Source: Neopestalotiopsis rosae
Taxonomy: Eukaryota; Ascomycota; Sordariomycetes; Amphisphaeriales; Sporocadaceae
Direction of reading: 5' to 3'
Length of the DNA: 64,000 nucleotides
NCBI GenBank assembly: GCA_023078685.1
Contig: JALGAS010000009.1
Location: forward strand, 1,116,001-1,180,000
A program made the translations under genes and the position numbers. Numbering within the stretch: position 1 is the stretch's first letter; each line of letters begins with the position of its first letter. Below the pieces are notes generated by a model, which worked only from the letters and a program-made list of their open reading frames with translations, was not told where the DNA came from and did no database searches. This document shows positions 46,079 through 56,267 of this stretch, piece after piece.

Positions 46079-49000
46079 ATGATGCCTGGATTGATTGAGG
46101 GCTCGAACATGGAGCACATGTCGCTGCAGGACCGGCGGCAACGCCGACTGGAGCATCTCGGTACGGAATGGGGCCTGGACATGTCGCCATTGCCGTCGCC
46201 TCCGGTACGGCCGGGTCACCCTCAGTCAGTAGCAACACAAAACGACTACGCTTATGCCGAGGACTTGCTCAAGCATCAACGGTCGGCGGAACAGGCACAG
46301 CAGACCAAGGGCGGCTTATCACGAGCTTTTACGACCAAGAAGAAGACCTGGGAGTACAAGGAAATCTATGGCGCCCTCGTCAACCATGTCACAAATCGCG
46401 GCCCACCAGGCGTGGCAGAAGCACTCGTCAACATGCTCAGCCAAGTGGGTGGCAATGTGAATCTAGCACAGAAAACTACCCGACCAAGCTTATTATCGCG
46501 GCGGAAAAGTCTGGACCTTGCTGAGCGCAGTCAAGTCCTGCAAAAGGCAGTAGGAAACCGACACAAGGAAATGGTTGAGGTCTTGTTGCCATTTGCTGAT
46601 GCCCTCAGCTTGGATACGGCGCTCCCAATTGCGATGCGGAACCAGGATTACGAAATCGTTGAGATGTTGGTTCAATACGGAGCAAATGCTGCCCACACAG
46701 CCGATGGGCAGGACGCTTTTCGGACTGCATGCGGCACTGGAAACCAGGCGGAAATGGTTGCCATCATATTATCATCTGACGGGCGACCAGACGAAACGTG
46801 GATCTCCCAGTCCATGGTTGAAGCCGCTCGAGCTGGATGTTTGGATACTGTTTTAGCCTTGAGCCAGTCGACAGCCGATGCTAATTATGATGCGGCAGCT
46901 GCTCTGAAAGCTGCAGTATCTCTTGGACGACGAGATATTGCTTTAGCTTTGATACTCGGCTGCAGACCTCCTGGACAGATTGGATTGAATGAGGCATTCG
47001 ACCAGCTCATGGCTCACCAAAATATCACCCCAAACGAGAAACTCGCTATGGCCGAGGTCTTGCTTTGTGCTGGTGCTGGAGGTGATCCGGTTGCACAGGC
47101 TTTAATCCAGGCGAGCGCCACCGATTTCATCGAAATGGTGCATATGCTTGTCTCGTACGGCGCATCAATCGATTACCAAGATGCTCGGGCCTTGCGTAAA
47201 GCAGTATCTGCCGGCAGAGTCGACCTTGTCGATATAATGCTGAGCGGAGACGCACAGCTGAGCCCGATGCATGCGTCTGAAGCTGTTAATCTCATGCCGA
47301 AAAAGATCAGGTTCGAAGACAGATCTACGCTTCTAAGACTCTTATTACGGAAAGGCGCGGCGGGTCTGCCACTGGACGATGCTTTGATAAACGTGACTGA
47401 ATTAGGCGATGTCGAAGCTGCAAAATTACTCCTAATGCCCATGTTCCCTGGCGGCAAAATCATTGGCAACAAAGATCTGAAAAGAGGCCCTCGCAGCATG
47501 GTGTTTGAGGGACATTCCGTCGCTTCCACGGATCACAAGGGGGGTTTAGCTCTACAGCTCGCCGTCAAGAACCGCTTCATTCCAATTGCAAAGCTTATTC
47601 TCTCAGCTGAGAAGAGGCCGTCAAACGAAGCCATGGCGGAAGTGTTCCCCAGTGTACGAAACCTACCGCGACTCGAACGATACCAAATGACTGAAGCATT
47701 TCTTGCTGCTGGACTGTCGGGGCCATGTGTGCATTCGGCCCTCCAGAATGCCATTGACGAAACACCACCCCATCGTGACGAGAGGCTCATTGCGCTGCTA
47801 CTGCGCTCAAATGCGGACGTCAATTTCAACGAAGGTGCTGGTATCACAGCTGCCATTGCACAAAAAGATGTCAGTCTTCTGCACAGGTTACTGAAGAGCA
47901 ACCCGACCCACCAGATCGCGGCAAAGGCAATCCCCAGAGCCATGGAAGTACAAGATCCGGTAAAAAGAAGTCAAATGGTCGGCATGCTCATTGATGCCGG
48001 AGCATCGCAAGGTGGACCAGAAGTCTCAACAGCGCTATCAACTTTGCTTCAATCGACGTCTGTGGACAAGGAGCTTGCAGTGACATTATTGCAGCGAGGT
48101 CGGGCAGATATCAACGCCAATAGCGGCAGCGCACTTGTGTATGCCGTCCAAAGCACAGATCCGGAATTGCTTCGAATGGTGCTTGATCTTGGGCAACCGA
48201 CACAGGAAACACTGCAAATTGCGATGGTCGCCCTAGGCAAAACCGCCTCGGGCCCGGCAAAGGCCGAAAAACTCGACCTGTTGCTGAAGAGAGTGTCATC
48301 AAAGGATACTCTGAGCCAATTACTCATAGATGAAGTGCAGAGTGTTCTCAGAACACCACCTTCTCAGAGAACCCTGTCCGTGCTGAAGACGCTGCTGGCA
48401 AATGGTGCTGATGTCAATGCGAAAGATGGAGAAGCATTGCATAGAGCAGTCGGCGCAGCAAATGGTCCCATGGTTGACCTCCTCTTCTCAGGACGACCTA
48501 GTCCGCGTTCCCTTGCCTGGACTATGCCTCACGTGCTGCGGATCACAGATGCCATGGACCGGATAGCCTTTGCACAGAAGATCATTCAGGGAGGTATTGC
48601 GCCAACTGAAGTCAATAGAGCGCTGATGTTTGCCGTTCAAACATACCCTGATGACATCCCTCTAATCAACCTGCTACTGTCCCATGCGGATACCAAGAAC
48701 GGTGATGCTTTAATCGAAGCTGTCAAGATGGAGAAGCATGATATCCTGGATCTTATCCTCACCAAGAAGAAGAGAAGCTTTTCGGTCGATGTACTCAACA
48801 AGGCATTTACGCATGCCACAAAGGCCAGAAACCAGAGAGCGCGCAGCATGTCCGCGAGCACTTTGTTACAGGCCGGTGCTTCTGGCGAGGTGGTCTCTGA
48901 CGCATTATTGGCTGCGGCAACTGATGGCGACCTCGAGTTTGGCACCATTCTTGTTCGTAATGGTGGAAGTGTTGAACACAAAGATGGACAAGCCATAATC

Positions 49001-51676
49001 GAAGCCTGTCGCTCAGGTGCAGCTGATGTACTAGGCATGCTTCTGTCGGGTGAGGTGAATGTTAGTCAACAGACCTTACAAAAGGGCTTCCAAGCTGCCA
49101 CAGAGATATCAGATCTCACAGTCAGAGCTGCCATCTTGAAACTCCTATTACAACATGGAGTGACTGGCGATATTGTCGACATGCAGCTGGTGTCAGCAGA
49201 AAGATTCGGCGACAAAGGCACCAGCTTGGTCCGACTTCTTCTCGTGTATGGAGCAAGCCCCGACTACAATGAAGGTGAAGCCATCGTCAAGGCCACGAAA
49301 AGCGCTTTCCTGGACAACTTGAAGATGCTACTATGTATCGAGGAGGTGGGTGGAAAGCAAAAGAAGCCTTCGTCGCATACCCTACTTCGCGCAATGGATG
49401 CATGCTGGGGTCTCAGCAGGGACACACGCTTCACTGTGCTCGAATGGATATTTCAGGCGGGGAAGCCGGTTCCCAATGCTGTCCATCTAGCGCTGACCAG
49501 AGCAGTCAATGAAGAGGACCCTGAGGAGAGGATCATTCAATTATTGGTCGCCAACAGAGCTTCACCGACCGCCAATGGTTGTCAGACGCTGATTGATGCC
49601 ACAAGGACGTTGCCAGCGGCTCAATTTTCCCAATTATTGGAATCAAAGATCACACCCGAAGAGGCTTCACTTGCTTTTGGCAAGGCATTCGTGCCTGCTC
49701 ATGCTCAATCGTGGTTATCCGACAGGGGCCTTGAGATTGCTCGCTGTCTATTGCGAAAAGGCGCATCCGGAGATGCAGTGGGATCTGCACTCGTCGCGGT
49801 TCTCGGTGCACATGCGGAAAGTCCGGGAGATATCGCCAACAAATTCGTGGAGCTACTGCTCAAGTACGACGCGGATATCAATTACAACCATGGCGAAGGT
49901 CTACGTAACGTGGCCTCGCAAGGAAACCCGATCCTTTTGAGAAGGCTACTGCAAGAGAAGCCAAATTCTGAGTCGCTGACCCTTGCGTTTCCTCATGTCT
50001 TCGATGCTCGTGCTGGAGAAGACGAAGTGCAAGAGCTGGTACAACTATTTGTCGAGTACCACGATGACGGCAATCAGATTGACACCATGTTTACCTATCC
50101 TGACTCTGAGCCGGTAATGATCCGGGCCTTGTCACAATTTCCCCGGTCGACAAAGTTGCTGCAGGCTTTACTTGATATTGGATACTACCACGATCAAATG
50201 ACCATGGCCAGAGTCTTGGCTGAGGTAGAGGAGGATGAGCAGGTCAATTTGATCACATGGGCACTACTTCAGCCACAGAAGAAGATTAGCACGGGCGTCA
50301 TTGACATGCTGATTGACCGAGGAGCAAAGGTCAACTATGAGACACGACTGAGCCGAACCAGTCCATTGATGCTAGCAATCCAGACGCGACGATCAGACCT
50401 GGTCAGGTCGCTCCTGCTTGCTGGCGCAGAGGTCGATGTTTGTGATGCCCTAGGAAGATCGCCGCTATCGATGGCTTCGGCGATTGGTGGAGACCTTGCC
50501 ATCTCCATGATGTCCAATCTTCTTGCAGCCGGTGCCTCCAGAAACGACGGCTCACTACATAATGCTGCGAGGGAGCTCAACTTGCAGGCGATGCAAATTT
50601 TGATGGAGTATAAGCACGATCCTGACTTTCCAAGTCCAAGCCCAGAGCACAATGGTCGTAGTGCATTGGGCGAGTTGTGCCTCCGTGCTGCTGACTCGGG
50701 AGAGATTACAGCCATGCGCGAGAAGGCCATGGAGAAGTGCATAAACCTCCTTCTTCAAGAGTCTGACATCACCATACAATCTGAAGGAAAATCAGTGCTT
50801 CTTCTGGCCCTAGAATCGAAAGATCCGTTGACGACAACCAAGGTTCTTCTACGCGCAGACATGTGGAAATTCCTCAACAAGCCGTTTAATCAGTACACTG
50901 ACGGCCAGTACACGTACTCACCCACACAGTACGTCGCACGTGTGCTGCCTCAGAATGACACCACACCTGAGCTGCTGAAGTTGTTGAAGGCGAACCGAGG
51001 AACTGATGTCTACTACGCCAACTCTGGTGAGCAGCCAGAAGACGCCGTCGGTATGCCGTCATTCCTTCAAGATCAAGAGGTAGAACGAAAGGCCCGGCTC
51101 CAACGTCAGCGTCGTGAAGATGAAGAGCATCTCCTGGCCATCAATCGGTCCAAGGAACTCGCAGCTGTGCAAGCTCAGATTTGGGCCAATCAAGCTGAGC
51201 TCGAAGATGCACGAAAGAAGCGGTCGCACCAATCGGAACTATCTGCCATACAAGACAGGGCACGGCTGGAAGACGAAGTGTTCGCACAGGCCCTGGCTCA
51301 ACAAAGAGCGAAACAGAGCGCCGAAGTTTCGCACCAGAAAGCATTGACTGACCTGTCGCGCCGCCGAGTACAGGAGCTTGGAGATGCAGAGTTGGCCCAC
51401 GAGACCCAAAAGCAGCAGAGACGTTTGGAATGGGAGAGAGATCTGGGCAACGAAAGGGTCGGCAATGCCAACCAGCTAAGCAGCATCAGACTGCGAGAAC
51501 GAGAGGAGACTGAGAGGATGGACTCTGCCGCCGATGCACGGTTCCGCCAGAGAATCCACGAGCAGAAGAAGCTGGTCGATAGTCAGAGCCACCTCGCTGC
51601 AAATCTAGGAAATTCTGGTATGGGCCCAAACGCCAGAAGACAGATCACGCAGGGGTTCGTTGAGAGGGAGCTGTGA
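46079..51676 (+). CDS. Giant ankyrin-like repeat protein with C-terminal coiled coil
   Basis: An uninterrupted frame of 1865 residues starting at tandem ATGs (46079). After ~100 disordered residues, most of the protein (~110-1560) consists of ankyrin-like helical pairs of the type LLLxxGAxxxxxxGxALxxA. These repeat in a higher-order unit of ~95-105 residues: an LLxxGASGxxVxxAL repeat, a GAxVxxxDGxALxxA repeat, then a LLSGxxxxxxTLxxAF segment. The repeats diverge strongly and often lack the TPLHxA core of standard ankyrins; one more typical repeat (TSPLMLAIQTRRSDLV) occurs near ~1430. Residues ~1670-1850 form a long charged coiled coil. There is no enzymatic domain, signal peptide or membrane segment, so it is probably a cytosolic scaffold. 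A single exon of 5.6 kb is unusual among the intron-containing neighbours. The function is not recognised. Confidence 0.88.
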   Translation: MMPGLIEGSNMEHMSLQDRRQRRLEHLGTEWGLDMSPLPSPPVRPGHPQSVATQNDYAYAEDLLKHQRSAEQAQQTKGGLSRAFTTKKKTWEYKEIYGALVNHVTNRGPPGVAEALVNMLSQVGGNVNLAQKTTRPSLLSRRKSLDLAERSQVLQKAVGNRHKEMVEVLLPFADALSLDTALPIAMRNQDYEIVEMLVQYGANAAHTADGQDAFRTACGTGNQAEMVAIILSSDGRPDETWISQSMVEAARAGCLDTVLALSQSTADANYDAAAALKAAVSLGRRDIALALILGCRPPGQIGLNEAFDQLMAHQNITPNEKLAMAEVLLCAGAGGDPVAQALIQASATDFIEMVHMLVSYGASIDYQDARALRKAVSAGRVDLVDIMLSGDAQLSPMHASEAVNLMPKKIRFEDRSTLLRLLLRKGAAGLPLDDALINVTELGDVEAAKLLLMPMFPGGKIIGNKDLKRGPRSMVFEGHSVASTDHKGGLALQLAVKNRFIPIAKLILSAEKRPSNEAMAEVFPSVRNLPRLERYQMTEAFLAAGLSGPCVHSALQNAIDETPPHRDERLIALLLRSNADVNFNEGAGITAAIAQKDVSLLHRLLKSNPTHQIAAKAIPRAMEVQDPVKRSQMVGMLIDAGASQGGPEVSTALSTLLQSTSVDKELAVTLLQRGRADINANSGSALVYAVQSTDPELLRMVLDLGQPTQETLQIAMVALGKTASGPAKAEKLDLLLKRVSSKDTLSQLLIDEVQSVLRTPPSQRTLSVLKTLLANGADVNAKDGEALHRAVGAANGPMVDLLFSGRPSPRSLAWTMPHVLRITDAMDRIAFAQKIIQGGIAPTEVNRALMFAVQTYPDDIPLINLLLSHADTKNGDALIEAVKMEKHDILDLILTKKKRSFSVDVLNKAFTHATKARNQRARSMSASTLLQAGASGEVVSDALLAAATDGDLEFGTILVRNGGSVEHKDGQAIIEACRSGAADVLGMLLSGEVNVSQQTLQKGFQAATEISDLTVRAAILKLLLQHGVTGDIVDMQLVSAERFGDKGTSLVRLLLVYGASPDYNEGEAIVKATKSAFLDNLKMLLCIEEVGGKQKKPSSHTLLRAMDACWGLSRDTRFTVLEWIFQAGKPVPNAVHLALTRAVNEEDPEERIIQLLVANRASPTANGCQTLIDATRTLPAAQFSQLLESKITPEEASLAFGKAFVPAHAQSWLSDRGLEIARCLLRKGASGDAVGSALVAVLGAHAESPGDIANKFVELLLKYDADINYNHGEGLRNVASQGNPILLRRLLQEKPNSESLTLAFPHVFDARAGEDEVQELVQLFVEYHDDGNQIDTMFTYPDSEPVMIRALSQFPRSTKLLQALLDIGYYHDQMTMARVLAEVEEDEQVNLITWALLQPQKKISTGVIDMLIDRGAKVNYETRLSRTSPLMLAIQTRRSDLVRSLLLAGAEVDVCDALGRSPLSMASAIGGDLAISMMSNLLAAGASRNDGSLHNAARELNLQAMQILMEYKHDPDFPSPSPEHNGRSALGELCLRAADSGEITAMREKAMEKCINLLLQESDITIQSEGKSVLLLALESKDPLTTTKVLLRADMWKFLNKPFNQYTDGQYTYSPTQYVARVLPQNDTTPELLKLLKANRGTDVYYANSGEQPEDAVGMPSFLQDQEVERKARLQRQRREDEEHLLAINRSKELAAVQAQIWANQAELEDARKKRSHQSELSAIQDRARLEDEVFAQALAQQRAKQSAEVSHQKALTDLSRRRVQELGDAELAHETQKQQRRLEWERDLGNERVGNANQLSSIRLREREETERMDSAADARFRQRIHEQKKLVDSQSHLAANLGNSGMGPNARRQITQGFVEREL

Positions 51677-52812
51677 AAAGACCACACACGCGACCTTCAA
51701 TGCATGTATAAATGGCGATGGGACCGACTTTAGCAAGTGGTGGGTAGATAAAGATTGAGTATGGAACGGCGCAGGGATCGAAGCAGGATACCACTTTTTA
51801 GGATATGATGTTCAAATGAGGCGCAAATGGATGATGATGATCAAATGGCAGCAGCGGGAGTAGTGGGGACTGACATAATGTTGCCTTTTGGATATTTTTT
51901 ATATCTATACAAGATAAAGTATAACCATTTGGAGTGACACAAGGAGTTGGCAATATACATATCAATATGTAAATCAAGTGATATACCAAGAATAAATAGA
52001 CATGCAGCACGCTCTTGCATATCATTCCACATTAGCTCCAGGTACCGTGCATCGTAGTACATACATAAGTCTGGGATTTACCGTATTTCCTGCAGATTGA
52101 TGGACCATGGACTTGCATTGCAGTGAGCGCCAGCACAGGCCCCTCTCGTTCAATTGACCAATGAGAAGCCGGTACATGACACCAATTAGTTGAGTTTACC
52201 ATATGTCCCAGCTGACCATGATGTTAGTTTTTGAAATGGATTCAGAGGCGTCCCCTTGTCTCAATTCTCGTAAAAGAAATCCCAGGATTTCCCAGGACGA
52301 ACGATTCAAGATCGGCCACGAATGAGCCTAATAGCGCACATGCCTCCTATTGACTCCAGGGAAGGGATCGAGGCGGTGTCAGCTCCATCTGAAAAGGGCT
52401 GAAGTCCTGCCTATTGGTCTACCCCGCCGGTTAGGCGGCATCAATTGGTGGAGGCTCTTTTCTTGACCGACAATCAGACACAGCTGGACAATCAAGCGTC
52501 TGGCGTCAGCTCGGCAGTCAAATGCTGGAAGATTCCCCGTTTTTTTTCTCTTCTATTACTTCGCAACAACTGTCAAGACACGCAAGTTCTAGTTCAGGGC
52601 GACTGTTCGACTGCTCATTCATTTGAGACAGGACAAAAGAGAAAGGTGCAAGTGTGAGAAAAAGGTTTAAAAAGTTCAAATAATAGGAAGAAGCTATTCG
52701 CCTGCTGCAGCTTGGCGTTAGAACCCCCTTTTGGACCAAAACTCTCAAGGGATATTCCTTGACCAGTCTCTACTCCCACACCCTCAGAAGCTTTTGTAGC
52801 TTGATACCTACA
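51677..52812. other. Intergenic region
   Basis: About 1.1 kb between the ankyrin-like gene and the PI-PLC gene, both on the plus strand. An AT-rich 3' part around 51880-52010 is followed by the PLC promoter. No coding feature supported. Confidence 0.5.
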
Positions 52813-54659
52813 ATGGCGGCCCTTTTCGAGAAGCTCAACCCATTTGGGTCCAGCACTCACGAAAGCAGTCTGGATGACGTTGGCGGATCAATCGACGACT
52901 ATACAATTGCTGGTGGAGGACATGGCGCGCGGTCAACGGCCCTCACCAGGCATGAGCTGCGTGTGAGCCACGCCCTCAAGTCGTTCCTGGTCGATCGGGG
53001 CGTGGTGGCCGAGGCCGAAGCCGGCCTAGACGTCGACGGTCCGGGTCCCGTGTTGGATGCCCTCCTGGACCTGCCGCACATCAACGTGCCCGCCGAGGTG
53101 ACGGACAGATCGTACCCGCTCGCCGAGTACTTTATCAGCTCCAGCCACAACACCTACCTGCTCGCCCACCAGCTGACGGGAAAGTCGTCGGCCGAGGCGT
53201 ACCGGACGGCGCTCAACACGGGCGCCCGCTGCGTCGAGATTGACGCCTGGGACGACGAGGACGACAAGGAGGAGCCCAAGGTCACGCACGGCTTCACCCT
53301 CGTGTCGCACATTCCGTTCCGCTCCGTCTGCGAGACCATTCGCGACGTTGTCGACAAGGAGGCTGCCGACTCCAAGGATCAGCAGGGCTACCGCGCCGCC
53401 CCCATCATGCTGTCGCTCGAGAACCACTGCAGCCAGCACGGCCAGGAGAGACTGGTCGCCATCATGAAGGAGGTCTGGGGCGACCGGCTGCTCAGCAAGG
53501 CCGTGCGGGAAAAGGGCCACGAGGAGCAGGAGGTGGGCGACGCCCAGGTCCGCCTCGACGAGCTCGGGTCCAAGATTGTGCTCATTGTCGAGTACCACTT
53601 CACCGACGAGAAGGACACGTCGTCGTCGGACTCGTCGAGCGACGAGGAGGAGGACGAGGCCGAGAGAAAGGCCCGCCACGACTACAAGGAGCAGCGCAAG
53701 GCCGCCCCCAAGTCGGGCATCATCCCCGAGCTGGCCGAGCTCGGCGTCTACGCCCAGTCGGTCAAGCCCGTCGACAACTCGTGGTTCGACGAGCCGCAGA
53801 TGAAGAATGGTCCCCACGACCATCTCATCAACGTCTCCGAGGTTCAGCTTGCATCGCACATGCCTGCCAATAATGAAAAGATTGCTATCCACAACTCGAA
53901 GCACTTGATGCGAGTCTTTCCCAAGGGTATGTGTTTGCGAAAATTGTTCGCAGTCATCTCTTCTCATGTTCTTGTCCTTACCACAAAATAGGAACACGTA
54001 TTTCTTCCACCAACTTGAAGCCCGCCACTTTCTGGGCCATTGGTGCCCAGATTTGTGCCTTGAACTGGCAGACATTCGGGACCAGTCTGCAGCTCAACGA
54101 GGCCCTCTTCAGCGGCTCCGACGGCTACGTCCTCAAGCCCGCGGCCCTGCGCGCGGGTGGCAACGGCCGGCTCAACACGGGCCGCAAGATCAAGCTCCGC
54201 CTCGAGGTCGCGGGCGCCACCGACGTCCCCTTACTCGACGGCCGGACCGCTGGCGACATCAAGCCGTACCTGACCTGCACCCTCTTCCACCCGGACGACA
54301 TGGGCGAGGAGCTGGCCAAGCGCCGGACCAAGCACTACCGCCAGCACACGCTGACGGGCATGCTGCACCGGGGCGGCAACCCGCCCGCCGACGAGCCCCT
54401 GTGGGACGAGACGCTCGAGTGGGAGTACGAGGAGAACGAGCTCGTCTTCCTGCGCATGCTGGTCAAGAGCGACGAGTCCTTTGCCATCAACCCCATCTTT
54501 GCCGTCTCGGCCGTCCGCCTCGCCTACGTCGCCCGCGACGAGTGGCGCTTTGTGCGCATGCTCGACCCCCACGGCAAGGAGACAAAGTGTACGGTCCTGC
54601 TCAAGTTCAGCTTTGAGGAGATCAACCGGGACACGGCTCTGGGAGAGACGCAGTTTTAA
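52813..54659 (+). CDS. Phosphoinositide-specific phospholipase C
   Basis: Two exons (52813-53926, 53992-54659) give 593 residues. The X domain (~100-245) carries the first catalytic His112 in SSSHNTYLLAHQL, ARCVEIDAWD (Glu142, Asp144) and the second His159 in THGFTLVSHIPF. A Ser/Asp/Glu-rich linker (SSSDSSSDEEEDEAE) follows. The Y domain (~300-430) holds RISSTNLKPATFWAIGAQICALNWQT, and a C2 domain (~440-590) closes the protein. The enzyme cleaves PIP2 into inositol trisphosphate and diacylglycerol at the plasma membrane. The PH and EF-hand regions of delta-type PLC are missing; only ~95 N-terminal residues precede the X domain. Filamentous fungi have several PLCs, some short like this, so no symbol is given. 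The single intron splits a Gly codon with GTATGT/TAG ends. Confidence 0.94.
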
Positions 54660-54884
54660 AAGATTGAGCGTGCACTTGATATACCTTTTTTTCCTCTATA
54701 TTCGGACAATGGATTTGGATCTGGTCGGGATGAAATAATAATCAGATACTCGAGAACATGAGGCTTCCGCGGACAAAGTGTAAATATATTCCACCACGCG
54801 GTAGATGCAATCCTTGAATTATAAAGAAAGTGACAAAACTTTCGCTCGCTCTCAATACACACGGTCAATGAACTCATATTATTC

Positions 54885-55427
54885 TCACTTCTTCCGAAAA
54901 ACAGTATCCTCCAACTCCTCCCCAGCAGCCGTCGTGACCGCGTCAGCACCCACCATGACAAACGCGACGCGGCAGTCCCGATCGCTCCGGTTCTTCCAGC
55001 AGTGATTCGCCCCGCCCTGTATCAAAAAGTCCCCCTGCCGCAGCGTCGTTCCATGTTTCTCGCCGCCGCCGCCGTCGTCGAGCTCCAGCACAATCTCCCC
55101 CGCCACCACGACGCCGTAGTCGCGCGTCGCGGTGCGGTGCGCCGCCGGCGCCGAGAACCCGGGCGGGTATGTGACTACGGAGAAGAGCACACCCGCGGGG
55201 GGACAGCGCGGTAGCGGAGAAGAGCCGCCTGCGAGGAGGTCTGGCTCTGGGGACTGCTGCTGGTTGTTTGAAGCTGGCACCGCGGCCTGCGCGTCCAGCA
55301 CGGCAAATGAGGGCGCGGCGGGGCCAAAGGGGTGGGCGGGCTGGACGGTGGTGTCTGACGTGAAGATGGAGGTTCCGTCTTGGGTGTGTCCAGTAACAAC
55401 TACGCGGAGGTCTGTTGAGGGTGACAT
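54885..55427 (-). CDS. Cupin-domain protein
   Basis: Single exon, 180 residues, ATG at 55427. The C-terminal half has the small-barrel signature of conserved fungal cupins: HRTATRDYGVVVAGEIVLELDDG, then LRQGDFLIQGGANHCWKNRSD. The metal-ligand positions are only partly kept (His in the first part; NHCW in the second). The N-terminal ~75 residues contain a Pro/Ser/Gln-rich insertion. Such proteins sit beside secondary-metabolism or stress genes and include dioxygenase-like and isomerase-like members; no reaction can be assigned. A TATA box lies about 120 bases upstream, and a P450 gene lies 0.8 kb away on the same strand. Confident as a gene, not in function. Confidence 0.88.
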   Translation of the reverse strand: MSPSTDLRVVVTGHTQDGTSIFTSDTTVQPAHPFGPAAPSFAVLDAQAAVPASNNQQQSPEPDLLAGGSSPLPRCPPAGVLFSVVTYPPGFSAPAAHRTATRDYGVVVAGEIVLELDDGGGGEKHGTTLRQGDFLIQGGANHCWKNRSDRDCRVAFVMVGADAVTTAAGEELEDTVFRKK

Positions 55428-56267
55428 TTTCTGTGAATGCTTTATGTATTTTGGGAACTCGAGTTTCCACTCAATTCTGACTATAGTCGAAGGTAGTCTA
55501 GTCTGGGCTTGCGAGAGTGAAGAGGAGATGGTTCACTGAATGGCAGTTTATATCAAGTCAAATGTAATGTTACAAGTATCCTATTTGACTGCGTCTCGAT
55601 AGTCCACGCTTTATATATTACCCCATTATATCTGTGCCATGTCATGTAGGATGATACTACCTGAAATCATGTCAGCGTATAATCACACTGGACGGAACCA
55701 AATTGGTTCCGACGTATGACCCTGATTCTCATTAGGCACTTGAATCCCTGCTCACACATAGTATGCCGACTTTAACTACGCTGGGCGCCTATGTCTTACA
55801 AGGCTGGTTCAAACTATACTACATCCGGGACAGTTGGTCATCCTTCGAATCCCTTAGGCTGGGAAAAGCGACTGAAAGCGTCCTCCACAATGCTGACAGT
55901 TTCCCCACCTGTGATCAAGAACGATCGGAGCTTCGCGTCTTGCAAGTCCCGACGTTGCTCTTGCATAAGCATAGGCCGAAAGCCGTGTTAGAGATGAACG
56001 GAGGGATGTGGGATGTGGGATATGAGATCGGCGTGAATAGAAATAGCAATGTTGATTCTCATCTTTATGGTAATTCAATATGGATAGTCCAGGGTTTCTA
56101 AGTCTACCTATATATCTAAGCCTCTTTCGCTCTTCTTGTTCTAGTCCATTTATGAAACAAGTCTTCACAATCCCTTTCCCAACTCCATGTCAACTATCTA
56201 TATAATCTAAATTAGAGAGATAATACAAAGCACTCATCATAACCAAAAAACAAGAGAATTCCCACGT
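55428..56267. other. Intergenic region
   Basis: Promoter of the cupin gene and 3' side of the P450 gene. A 112-codon ATG frame at 55763-56101 lacks any family resemblance and is not accepted as a gene. Confidence 0.5.
55547..55552 (-). promoter_or_regulatory. TATA box of the cupin gene
   Basis: TATAAA on the minus strand, about 120 bases upstream of the ATG at 55427. Confidence 0.45.

Noticed and set aside
53026..54075. Antisense frame of ~350 codons over the PI-PLC gene
   Set aside because: Shadow of the strongly biased sense coding sequence and runs across its intron.
55763..56101. 112-codon ATG frame between cupin and P450 genes
   Set aside because: No family likeness, comparable frame on the opposite strand, no promoter features.
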